NCBI GenBank assembly: GCA_903970575.1
Contig: CAJCJC010000339.1
Location: forward strand, 1-6,974
Direction: 5' to 3'
DNA: 6,974 nucleotides
Source of the DNA: Alphaproteobacteria bacterium
GTDB lineage: Bacteria; Pseudomonadota; Alphaproteobacteria; BOG-932; Roseiterribacteraceae
Shown one piece after another: positions 1 through 5,800 of this stretch (position 1 is its first letter; each line of letters begins with the position of its first letter). The notes under the pieces were generated by a model. That model saw nothing but the letters and a program-made list of their open reading frames with translations. It was not told the origin of the DNA and made no database searches. A program made the position numbers and the translations under genes.

Positions 1-163
1 CGTCCGCCTTCGTCGCCTGCTCCGTCTGCCGGTCGATCGTGGCGATCGTCTCGACATAAATGAATCCGAGCAGCGCGCCGACCGACAGGAAGAACAGCAG
101 GACATAGAAGAGCGACAGGCGGAAGGTCGAGCTCCTGAGAAAGCTCGGCAGGGTGCGGGCCAT
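1..163 (-). CDS. Sensor histidine kinase, N-terminal fragment (cut by window edge)
   Basis: Only the first 54 residues are inside the window. They begin MARTLPSFLRSSTFRLSLFY and run into a hydrophobic stretch (about residues 16-38, ending LLGFIYVET), followed by a polar segment that would enter the periplasm. This is the usual start of a membrane-bound sensor kinase: a short basic cytoplasmic tail, then the first transmembrane helix. The kinase core (HAMP, His box, ATPase) would lie off the left edge and cannot be verified. The ATG at 163 lies 6 bases after the TAA stop of the response regulator gene, with no clear Shine-Dalgarno sequence, so translation is probably coupled to the regulator. 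The kinase assignment is inferred from this position and the membrane segment. The stimulus is unknown. Confidence 0.8.
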   Translation of the reverse strand, partial: MARTLPSFLRSSTFRLSLFYVLLFFLSVGALLGFIYVETIATIDRQTEQATKAD

Positions 164-169
164 CGCGGA

Positions 170-844
170 TTATGGGGCGCGGATCGAGTAGCCGGCGCCG
201 CGCATGGTGTGGAGCAGCGGCTTGTCGAAGCCCTTGTCCAGCTTCTGCCTGAGCCGACTGATATGGACGTCGATGACGTTGGTCTGCGGGTCGAAATGAT
301 AATCCCACACGCCTTCGAGCAGCATGGTGCGGGTCACCACCTGCCCCGCGTGCCGCATCATATACTCCAACAGCCGCATCTCGCGCGGCTGTAGGTCGAT
401 CGGCTTGGAGCCCCGCCGCACCTTGCGGGTCAAGAGGTCGAGCTCCAGATCGCCAACCGTAAGCTTGGTCTCGACCGCCTGCGCGTCGCGCCGCCGCAAC
501 AGCGCCTCGATCCGCGCCTGCAACTCGGAGAACGCGAACGGCTTGGACAGGTAATCGTCCCCGCCCGCTCGCAAGCCCTTAACCCTGTCGTCCACCTGCC
601 CCAGCGCCGAGAGGATGAGCACGGGCGTCGTGATGTTCGCCGCCCGCAGCGCCTGCAGCACGGACAGGCCGTCCAGCCCCGGCAGCATCCGGTCCAGGAT
701 GATCGCGTCGAACGATCCCGACGTCGCGAGGAACAGCCCGTCCCGCCCGTTATCGGCATGGTCGACCGTATAGCCGGCCTCGGTCAGCCCCTTGCGCATA
801 TAAGACGCTGTGTCGGCATCGTCCTCGACGATCAAAAGATGCAT
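170..844 (-). CDS. OmpR/PhoB-family two-component response regulator
   Basis: The 224-residue length is standard for the family. The N-terminal receiver domain (about 1-115) has the acidic pair D8/D9, the phospho-acceptor D51 in ILDRMLPG, S79 as the hydroxyl switch residue and K101 in the SKPF motif. The C-terminal winged-helix DNA-binding domain (about 127-222) has the recognition region NVIDVHISRLRQKLD and ends in the typical RGAGYSIRAP hairpin. When phosphorylated by the kinase encoded just downstream it should bind promoter DNA as a dimer and change transcription. The target regulon cannot be read from sequence. The ATG at 844 puts the family's conserved N-terminal strand (HLLIVEDD) at the start. 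The Shine-Dalgarno sequence is weak. The gene lies 45 bases after the small exported-protein gene on the same strand and may share its transcript. Confidence 0.95.
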   Translation of the reverse strand: MHLLIVEDDADTASYMRKGLTEAGYTVDHADNGRDGLFLATSGSFDAIILDRMLPGLDGLSVLQALRAANITTPVLILSALGQVDDRVKGLRAGGDDYLSKPFAFSELQARIEALLRRRDAQAVETKLTVGDLELDLLTRKVRRGSKPIDLQPREMRLLEYMMRHAGQVVTRTMLLEGVWDYHFDPQTNVIDVHISRLRQKLDKGFDKPLLHTMRGAGYSIRAP

Positions 845-889
845 GGCTTCATAATCCCGGTGTGTCTTTCAAAATTAGGCCGCGGTTGG

Positions 890-1261
890 TTAATAATGAG
901 GCCCGCCTTGCAGATAGGACAGCCCGCGTTCGAATTCGGCCATGCCCTTATCCGGGTGGCCTTCGCGGCAGAGGCGGACGCCGGCGTTATGCGCGACGCG
1001 CGCCTGGAAGGCGCGGCGGGCGCCGCCCGATCGTTGCAGCTCGATCTCGAGCTGTTCCTTCAGCGCGCGGCACCGGTCATCCAGCGGACGCGAGCGTTCG
1101 ACGGGGCGCGGCTCGGGATAGACCGCGCGCGGGCGGATCAGCCGGGCGGGGGGCGGGGGCGGATAATCGGGAGTTTGCGCCAGCGCCATTCGCGGAACCG
1201 CGTCCACCCAGGCCGGCGCGCAATAGAGGACAAAGCAGACGATGAACAGCCGCTTCGCCAT
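890..1261 (-). CDS. Small exported protein of unknown function
   Basis: The product is 123 residues and I do not recognise the family. It opens with a basic then hydrophobic signal peptide (MAKRLFIVCFVLYCAPAW), with plausible cleavage after VDA (residue 21) or ALA (residue 28). A proline-rich stretch with PPPPP at 34-38 follows. The C-terminal half is charged and probably helical (about 60-118), containing C64 and C98, which could form a disulfide in the periplasm. The end, REGHPDKGMAEFERGLSYL, resembles the helical pairs of tetratricopeptide-type folds, but one copy is not enough to assign it. The ATG at 1261 has a good Shine-Dalgarno sequence (GAGAGGA, minus strand, 1266-1272) 4 bases upstream. 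The gene lies between the epimerase and the two-component pair on the same strand, so co-transcription is possible. Confidence 0.75.
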   Translation of the reverse strand: MAKRLFIVCFVLYCAPAWVDAVPRMALAQTPDYPPPPPARLIRPRAVYPEPRPVERSRPLDDRCRALKEQLEIELQRSGGARRAFQARVAHNAGVRLCREGHPDKGMAEFERGLSYLQGGPHY

Positions 1262-1301
1262 CCGGTCCTCTCGAGATTAAAGCTTCAACCTCCTAACATA
1301 A

Positions 1302-1331
1302 CGGTCGCGCATAAACCCGCGATTGCGACCG
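1302..1331 (-). promoter_or_regulatory. Intercistronic hairpin after the epimerase gene
   Basis: CGGTCGC at 1302-1308 is perfectly complementary to GCGACCG at 1325-1331, giving a 7-base-pair stem around a 16-base loop; CGC/GCG inside the loop could extend the pairing. It lies 13 bases past the epimerase stop and 41 bases before the start of the next gene. There is no run of T after it on the minus strand, so it is not a canonical intrinsic terminator. It may attenuate or protect the 3' end of the transcript. Confidence 0.4.
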
Positions 1332-1343
1332 CATTACATTTTA

Positions 1344-2273
1344 TTAATTTGCGGGGTCCTGGGCCATCAGCCGAATCCCATCCTCCAGCAGAATCCGCGC
1401 CTCGAAGCCCAGCGCCGCGCGGGCGAGGCTCGGATTCCCCAGCGACGCCCTGATATCGCCGGCGCGCGCCGGTCCGAATTGGATGCTGGGCGCAACGCCG
1501 TGAACCCGGCCGATGGCGTCCGCGAGTTCGATCAGCGACGTCGTCCGCCCGGTGCAGATATTGAAAACCGCCGGCTCGGCCGCGTCGCGCGCCATGCAGG
1601 CCAACAGGGCCCGCACGACATCCGCCACATAGATGAAATCGCGAATCTGCCCGCCATCGCCGAAAATGGTGATCCCCTGCCCCTGGCCGATCCGGTTGAA
1701 GAAGATCGAGATCACCCCGGAATAGGGCGACGCCGGATCCTGCCTTGGCCCATACACGTTGAAAAACCGGCAGCCGGTCGCGCGCACGCAATGCACCCTT
1801 AAGGCGACCCTTGCGTGCAGCTCGCAGCCCAGCTTATCGGCGCCATAGGCCGAAAGCGGTTCCGCCCGCGCCGTTTCACTCAGCGGCAGCGCCGCCGAGT
1901 CGCCATAGACCGCCGCCGAGGAGGCATAGACCACAGGCACGGTCGAATCCGGCCTGGCCCGGCGGGCCGCGTCGAACACGGTAATGGCGCCGGTCAGGTT
2001 CGCCCGATGCGTTCCCAGCCAATCCCGGTTGCCCAGCTCGACCGAGGCCACGGCCGCCAGGTGGAAACATCCATCCACCCCCGCCATCGCCTCCGCGGTC
2101 AGGGCCGGGTCGGCGACGTCCCCGACGATCAGAATCGCTCTTGGGTCCAGATTTTCGCGCTTGCCGGTCGAGAGATTATCCAGCACCCGCACATTGTGAC
2201 CATCCGCGAGCAACGCGTCGACCAGATGCGAGCCGATGAACCCGGCCCCGCCGGTAACGAGATAAACCGCCAT
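1344..2273 (-). CDS. NAD-dependent epimerase/dehydratase (extended SDR, UDP-sugar 4-epimerase-like)
   Basis: The 309-residue product is an extended short-chain dehydrogenase. It has the Rossmann glycine motif TGGAGFIGSH (residues 7-16), an acidic residue after the second strand (D32) that suits NAD(H), VGDVAD (50-55), HLAA (71-74), catalytic serines S118/S119, and the YxxxK pair Y143/K147. RFFNVYGPRQDP and GDGGQIRDFIYVADVV are substrate- and cofactor-side motifs of the GalE/WbpP group. It most likely converts a nucleotide sugar by 4-keto chemistry in the cytoplasm, supplying polysaccharide or lipopolysaccharide synthesis; the exact substrate is not predictable. The ATG at 2273 is chosen because the Rossmann fold begins at once and GAGGG (2282-2286) lies 8 bases upstream. 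The frame is open upstream to 2411, but that stretch runs through the double-hairpin repeat. An ATG at 2288 is the alternative start. The gene ends in tandem stops TAATAA. Confidence 0.92.
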   Translation of the reverse strand: MAVYLVTGGAGFIGSHLVDALLADGHNVRVLDNLSTGKRENLDPRAILIVGDVADPALTAEAMAGVDGCFHLAAVASVELGNRDWLGTHRANLTGAITVFDAARRARPDSTVPVVYASSAAVYGDSAALPLSETARAEPLSAYGADKLGCELHARVALRVHCVRATGCRFFNVYGPRQDPASPYSGVISIFFNRIGQGQGITIFGDGGQIRDFIYVADVVRALLACMARDAAEPAVFNICTGRTTSLIELADAIGRVHGVAPSIQFGPARAGDIRASLGNPSLARAALGFEARILLEDGIRLMAQDPAN

Positions 2274-2310
2274 GCCGCGCGCCCTCATATCCGCCCCCGT
2301 CCCGTCATGT

Positions 2311-2362
2311 CCCTCCCCCTCGATGGGGGAGGCGAGGTGGGGGCGATCGCCGGAGCGATCGG
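2311..2362. repeat. Double-hairpin intergenic repeat (REP-like)
   Basis: Two perfect inverted repeats stand side by side. CCTCCCCC (2312-2319) pairs with GGGGGAGG (2325-2332) around TCGAT. CGATCGC (2344-2350) pairs with GCGATCG (2355-2361) around CGGA. The first hairpin has the form of GC-rich dyads dispersed between genes in many sphingomonad and caulobacter genomes; that is general knowledge, not something seen from a second copy here. It lies between the divergent epimerase and exported-protein genes. It could act on mRNA ends or simply be a mobile repeat. Confidence 0.55.
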
Positions 2363-2424
2363 GAAAAATAAGGGACTTAAAGGTCGTAGCGTCAGCCGCG
2401 CCCGCGCGCAATCGTTCGCGCGCC

Positions 2425-2449
2425 TGAACGAAATCGACTGGCGAACGTT
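2425..2449 (+). promoter_or_regulatory. Candidate EcfG-type general stress promoter
   Basis: TGAAC (2425-2429) is separated by 16 bases from CGTT (2446-2449). The alphaproteobacterial EcfG consensus is GGAAC, 16-17 bases, CGTT, so only the first base differs. Transcription would begin near 2456 and give a leader of about 55 bases before the ATG at 2510. Both elements are short, so a chance match is possible. Confidence 0.35.
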
Positions 2450-2467
2450 GTGATTCACGACAGGCGT

Positions 2468-2497
2468 TTTTTGAAGCGCCGCCGGCGTTTTCAAAAA
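2468..2497 (+). promoter_or_regulatory. Leader hairpin abutting the ribosome binding site
   Basis: The transcript upstream of the exported-protein gene can fold into one long stem. TTTTTG (2468-2473) pairs with CAAAAA (2492-2497), and AAGCGCC (2474-2480) pairs with GGCGTTT (2484-2490, one G-T wobble) around a 3-base loop. A single T at 2491 is bulged. The 3' arm ends inside the Shine-Dalgarno AAGGAG (2496-2501). An alternative pairing of CGCC (2477-2480) with GGCG (2463-2466) would exclude the main stem. Control of translation is inferred. Confidence 0.45.
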
Positions 2498-2509
2498 GGA
2501 GATGGCGTC

Positions 2510-2899
2510 ATGCAGCGTTGGATCGACCGAACGACCGTCCCGCGCGCCCAGCGTCGAATCGCGGTCGTCGCCGCCCTGGCCATAATGTCCGGCGGATCGG
2601 CGTTGGCGTTTCAGTGCCCCGCGCCTGAACAGCTGACGCATCCGGGCCTGCTGAAGGAAACGCCCACCCAGTTACGGGTGGCGTCCAACCTGCTGGCGAG
2701 CGGCGACGAGCAGAACCGTATCGGCATCATCGCGTCCGATCTCCGTGTGCGTTATCCCGGCGTCGAGAAAGCGGAAATCGTGAATTACCTAATGGAGGCC
2801 TACTGTCCGCTTGTGTCCCGGATGGACAACCTTGGGGAACGGGAAAAGCAGGCAAGGATGGACCAATTCACAAGCGAAGTGGCGCGTATTGTCTACTAA
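2510..2899 (+). CDS. Small exported protein of unknown function
   Basis: The product is 129 residues. A basic N-terminus (MQRWIDRTTVPRAQRR) leads into a hydrophobic signal segment ending SALA, with likely cleavage after A33, leaving a mature periplasmic domain of about 96 residues. This begins FQCPAPEQL and is mostly helical and charged. It has exactly two cysteines, C36 near the mature N-terminus and C99 in EAYCPLV, well placed for a disulfide. I do not recognise the family. The ATG at 2510 is chosen because AAGGAG (2496-2501) lies 8 bases upstream and the signal peptide starts properly there. The frame is also open from 2450, but that extension (20 residues) has no comparable ribosome binding site and would precede the signal peptide. 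The gene stands alone on the plus strand. An EcfG-like promoter and a leader hairpin upstream suggest stress-linked control, by inference only. Confidence 0.8.
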   Translation: MQRWIDRTTVPRAQRRIAVVAALAIMSGGSALAFQCPAPEQLTHPGLLKETPTQLRVASNLLASGDEQNRIGIIASDLRVRYPGVEKAEIVNYLMEAYCPLVSRMDNLGEREKQARMDQFTSEVARIVY

Positions 2900-2921
2900 G
2901 GCGCGCATGCGGGTACGCCTC

Positions 2922-2940
2922 GCGCCCAAGGATCGGGCGC
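2922..2940. terminator. Hairpin between convergent genes, weak terminator candidate
   Basis: GCGCCC (2922-2927) pairs with GGGCGC (2935-2940) around a 7-base loop, 22 bases past the stop of the plus-strand gene. Neither strand has the T run of an intrinsic terminator. The rest of the 131-base convergent spacer (2900-3030) holds no gene I can support. Confidence 0.25.
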
Positions 2941-3030
2941 AAGGTTAAAATCACACTCGCTATACAATCAAACGAAGATCGATCGGCGCAATTTCGGCGC
3001 ACTCCGCGCCAGTCCTCAACCCAGCCCACC

Positions 3031-3801
3031 TCACCCAGGCGGCCCGCGTCCCTGGCCGATCCCGCCGGTGGACCGCCGCGCCATCCATCGGTCGACGGCG
3101 TCCATCGCTGCGGCGGAGGAACCGATCCCCGCCACCGCCGACCGCACGACCGGCCCCAGAACGAAGGCCGTGAGCCGTTTGCCCGACACCGCGCGGGATG
3201 GACCGGCGACCGGTTCCGGCGCGGCCCTGTCCCGCGCGACGGGCTCCCGCGACATGGGCTCCGGCGAAACGGGTGGCGGCTCCGGCGCCCGCCGCGCGCG
3301 TGGCGCGAACGGGTCCTCGGCCGGCGCCGCGACCCGCAAATCCTTGCGAATGCGCGCGACCACCTCATCCAGCGGCCCGTGATTGTAATCGTAATCGTTG
3401 CCGATATCGCCAAAGGCGAGTACATCGCCGGGGCGTCCCCGATTGTCGTTGGCCCTGGCATCCGGCGCATGAAGCCCGCGCGGCGCGTCGCGATCCGGCG
3501 CGGGGCGCAAGCCCATCAGCTCCATCTCCAGAACGATCACCTGCCGCACCGCACGGCTGGTGCGCATGAACTCGACGAACAACCCATCCTTGCTGGCCAG
3601 CAGCGCCGCCTCCGCCGGCGTCGCCTTGCCCTGCATGCAGCGCGATATCCGCTCCGCCCCCGCGATCCCGATCTGGCGCAGCCGCGCCAGCTCATCCAGC
3701 CGCGAATCCCGGAACGCATCCAGCGCGTCATGCGAAAACCCGCCCGCGGCCTCGGCCAAGGCGGCGCTCTCTTCGCTTGTTTTATGGGCGTTCAATCTCA
3801 T
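3031..3801 (-). CDS. Uncharacterised cytoplasmic protein with a LexA-box promoter
   Basis: The product is 256 residues and I do not recognise the family. No signal peptide or transmembrane helix is evident. Residues about 10-102 are predicted helical and look like the conserved core (LDELARLRQIGIAGAERISR and the stretch through VRQVIVLEMELMGLRP). A linker with GDIGNDYDYNHGPLDEVVARI (about 130-150) follows, then a proline/arginine/alanine-rich low-complexity segment (about 160-205). A small C-terminal helical region contains AFVLGPVVRSAVAGIGSSAA. Two cytoplasmic helical parts joined by a disordered linker are consistent with an adaptor or DNA-associated protein, but this is speculation. The start at 3801 is supported by the promoter: its -10 element ends 7 bases before the ATG, so the message may be leaderless, and no Shine-Dalgarno sequence is visible. 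The LexA box over the promoter suggests induction by DNA damage. The gene is divergent from the small Xre regulator at 3934. Confidence 0.75.
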   Translation of the reverse strand: MRLNAHKTSEESAALAEAAGGFSHDALDAFRDSRLDELARLRQIGIAGAERISRCMQGKATPAEAALLASKDGLFVEFMRTSRAVRQVIVLEMELMGLRPAPDRDAPRGLHAPDARANDNRGRPGDVLAFGDIGNDYDYNHGPLDEVVARIRKDLRVAAPAEDPFAPRARRAPEPPPVSPEPMSREPVARDRAAPEPVAGPSRAVSGKRLTAFVLGPVVRSAVAGIGSSAAAMDAVDRWMARRSTGGIGQGRGPPG

Positions 3802-3804
3802 AAC

Positions 3805-3838
3805 GAACTTTATAAGAACATAAAGGCATAGCCGTCAA
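3805..3838 (-). promoter_or_regulatory. Sigma-70 type promoter overlapped by a LexA (SOS) box
   Basis: On the minus strand TTGACG (3833-3838) is followed after 18 bases by TATAAA (3809-3814), close to the vegetative consensus. Overlying the -10 element is GTTC-N7-GTTC (3805-3819; GAAC at 3805-3808 and 3816-3819 on the plus strand), the established LexA operator form in alphaproteobacteria. Bound LexA would cover the -10 hexamer and block RNA polymerase. The expected transcription start is at or next to the A of the ATG at 3801. Confidence 0.6.
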
Positions 3839-3933
3839 GCAGTAATTGGCGGCGCGGAGCGTGCGAGAGCAGAATCGAATCTCCGCGACCTCGGCATGCG
3901 TCCTCCACGAACTCCGCGCTAAAATCTTATGGG

Positions 3934-4164
3934 TTGGCCCGTATTGTGAAATCCCAAGTCACAGCGACCGTTGTTCTTCGCGGCCACAGCCGGCTGAAAG
4001 CTATTCGCAAATGGCGCGGCGAGACGCAGCGGCGTTTGGCTTCGACAACAGGCATCGGGCAGGGCTATTTGTCCGATCTTGAAAACGGGCGCCGTATGGG
4101 AAGCCCGGACATGATCGAGAGGCTCGCGTACGCGTTGAATGTGCCGGTCAACTGGCTTTCATAA
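3934..4164 (+). CDS. Small Xre/Cro-C1-type helix-turn-helix transcriptional regulator
   Basis: The product is about 76 residues and is almost entirely one HTH_3 (lambda repressor-like) domain from about residue 20. LKAIRKWRGETQRRLAS forms helices 1-2, GIGQGYLSDLENGRR holds recognition helix 3, and PDMIERLAYALNVPVNWL completes the five-helix fold. Such proteins bind operators as dimers and often repress their own or a neighbouring promoter. There is no ligand or peptidase domain. The start is uncertain: no in-frame ATG precedes the domain, so a TTG at 3934 or a GTG at 3946 must be used, and neither has a recognisable Shine-Dalgarno sequence. It is divergent from the gene starting at 3801 and may act on the shared 132-base region. 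Its stop is 40 bases from the convergent glycosyltransferase stop. Confidence 0.8.
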   Translation: MARIVKSQVTATVVLRGHSRLKAIRKWRGETQRRLASTTGIGQGYLSDLENGRRMGSPDMIERLAYALNVPVNWLS

Positions 4165-4204
4165 CGCTAAATCCGCCCCCGCGCTCAGTTTTTGAGTAGC
4201 CCCT

Positions 4205-5752
4205 TCACCACCGCTTCAGCTTCGGCCACAGCGCGCCCAAATCCACCGTCAGGTCGCGGCACAGATAGATGTCGAAACGCTCCTCGGCCCGCGCGCGGGG
4301 ATCGTCCAGCCGGCCCGCGGCCTCCACCGTTCTGAAATGGTCCCGGTCGTCGGTTCCGTCGCTGCCCAGAACGATGACGACGCGACCCGTATAATCCCTG
4401 GGTCCCCACAGCCAATAATTCACATCTTTCCCGATCGCGCTGGGCAGCTGGTATTTGGGACCGAAGAAATCGATGGCGGCGGATTCGCCGTAATTGTTGC
4501 CGAAGATGGCGGCATCCTTGCGGTCCGCCTCGGGCAGGCTGTTGAAGACGAGCGCCGTCTTGCGCGCCATTTCTTCCCAGCCCAACTCGTCGGCGAATTG
4601 CTGTGGCAACAGGCTGGGGCGCGTTTTCTCAAAACGAATTGGCGTAAAGCCGCCGAACGCGCGCTGATAGGCGATGAAATCGTCCAGCGGCAAAACCGGC
4701 AGCACGAACGGCGCCAGGAACAGACCAGCCGCCAGAACTGAAGCGACATAGGCGGCACGCGACCACTTCAAAGTCGTCGCCGTCACCCGCTCGAACGCGA
4801 CGGCCCCCGCCGCGAACAGCACGGGATAGGCCGGAGCGACATAATAATTTTTAGCCTTAAGCGCCAGGAGCGGCAGAAAAACCCCCAGAAACGCCCAGCC
4901 GAGGAAACGGTATCGCCGGCCCGGCGGCCGCGCCAGCAGCCAGATTAGCCCGCCGCCCCATAGCGGCGCCAGCAACGGGTTCATCATCACCACCTGGTCC
5001 GCGACGAACGCCAGAGGCGCGCGCAGGATTCGATCCCCGCTCATACGCTGAAGGCGCTGAAACGCAAGGAACGGAAAATCGTGATGGATGAGCCACAGCA
5101 GGTTCGGCAGAAACAGCGCGAAAGCGATGGCCGCGCCCGCCGCGCAGTACCAGCTTCTTAGAAACCGCCGCTCCGGCGTCAACAAAAGCCCAAAGATCAG
5201 GCCCGCAATCGCGAAGACCATCGAATATTTGTTTTCAAGCCCGATTCCGGCCACGACGCCGATGGCGAGCCAATAGCGGGGCTCGGCGCGGATGGTCATC
5301 CTCAACGCGAGCCAGAACAGGCCGGTCCACAACAACGGCTCGAACGCGTTCATGGTCAGCCAGTGGTTCACCATCAGATAGACCGGAACCGGAATCACCG
5401 CGAAGGCGGCGAAGCACCGCGCGAACCGCCCGCCGCCCATCTCCCGCGCGATCTCCGCCGCAAGCCAGACCAGCATCCCGCCCGCTACCGCCGGCAAGAA
5501 TCGCAGCCCCTGCAGCGAGGGGCCGAATGCATGAAGGGCGAACCAGGTAACGCACGCGATCAACGGCGGCTGATCCACATAGCCCCAGGCCAGATGCCGG
5601 GCGCACGCGATATAATAAAGCTCATCCCGAAAAACGCCGTATTGCCCGGCCGTGGCGAACTGAATGTCGAATTTCGCGAAAGCCAGAATGGCGATAATGG
5701 CGCCGGTTGAGAGAATGGGCCGCGCGCCGACCTTAATTCCGTGGAAGTACAT
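4205..5752 (-). CDS. Membrane glycosyltransferase, GT39/ArnT-type (PMT_2 family)
   Basis: The 515-residue integral membrane protein belongs to the superfamily that transfers a sugar from a polyprenyl-phosphate donor on the outer face of the inner membrane to lipid A, a glycan or a protein. The first transmembrane helix (about 14-33) is followed by the outer-loop catalytic acidic pair D43-E44 in FRDELYY and GYVDQPPL (57-64). HWLTMNAFEPLLW (130-142) and GLENKYSM (171-178) are typical of the bacterial PMT_2 group. About ten to twelve hydrophobic helices follow. From about residue 375 a soluble, mixed alpha/beta C-terminal domain faces the periplasm. Acceptor and sugar are unknown. The ATG at 5752 has no strong Shine-Dalgarno sequence but gives the expected short tail before helix 1. 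The gene lies 111 bases downstream of the toxin gene on the same strand, across an AT-rich spacer with its own candidate promoter. Confidence 0.88.
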   Translation of the reverse strand: MYFHGIKVGARPILSTGAIIAILAFAKFDIQFATAGQYGVFRDELYYIACARHLAWGYVDQPPLIACVTWFALHAFGPSLQGLRFLPAVAGGMLVWLAAEIAREMGGGRFARCFAAFAVIPVPVYLMVNHWLTMNAFEPLLWTGLFWLALRMTIRAEPRYWLAIGVVAGIGLENKYSMVFAIAGLIFGLLLTPERRFLRSWYCAAGAAIAFALFLPNLLWLIHHDFPFLAFQRLQRMSGDRILRAPLAFVADQVVMMNPLLAPLWGGGLIWLLARPPGRRYRFLGWAFLGVFLPLLALKAKNYYVAPAYPVLFAAGAVAFERVTATTLKWSRAAYVASVLAAGLFLAPFVLPVLPLDDFIAYQRAFGGFTPIRFEKTRPSLLPQQFADELGWEEMARKTALVFNSLPEADRKDAAIFGNNYGESAAIDFFGPKYQLPSAIGKDVNYWLWGPRDYTGRVVIVLGSDGTDDRDHFRTVEAAGRLDDPRARAEERFDIYLCRDLTVDLGALWPKLKRW

Positions 5753-5800
5753 TCAATCCAACTCGGTTTCCCATTCGGCGCCGCACTCTCCGAGGAATGG

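Noticed and set aside
1289..1294. Second Shine-Dalgarno (AGGAGG, minus strand) suggesting a small leader peptide before the gene at 1261
   Set aside because: No start codon lies at usable spacing; the TTG immediately after it reaches a stop in three codons.
758..1453. Long open frames on the plus strand opposite the exported-protein, epimerase and regulator genes (also 1815-2453 and 3068-3831)
   Set aside because: Their products are arginine/proline/alanine-rich with no domain, signal or start context, as expected for antisense frames in GC-rich DNA opposite well-supported genes.
2274..2411. Upstream extension of the epimerase reading frame to 2411
   Set aside because: The extension would translate through the double-hairpin repeat and add about 46 residues before a Rossmann fold that normally starts the protein. 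GAGGG before the ATG at 2273 supports the shorter form.
2414..2446. Cluster of GTTC/GAAC motifs as a LexA box before the gene at 2510
   Set aside because: The same-direction copies are separated by 13 bases rather than 7, so they do not fit the alphaproteobacterial LexA operator.
2959..2968. TATACAAT as a -10 element for a small RNA in the convergent spacer
   Set aside because: There is no matching -35 at 16-18 bases on either strand and no terminator downstream.
4184..4196. Bidirectional terminator between the Xre gene and the glycosyltransferase
   Set aside because: CTCA/TGAG gives only a 4-base stem and no following T run, too weak to call.
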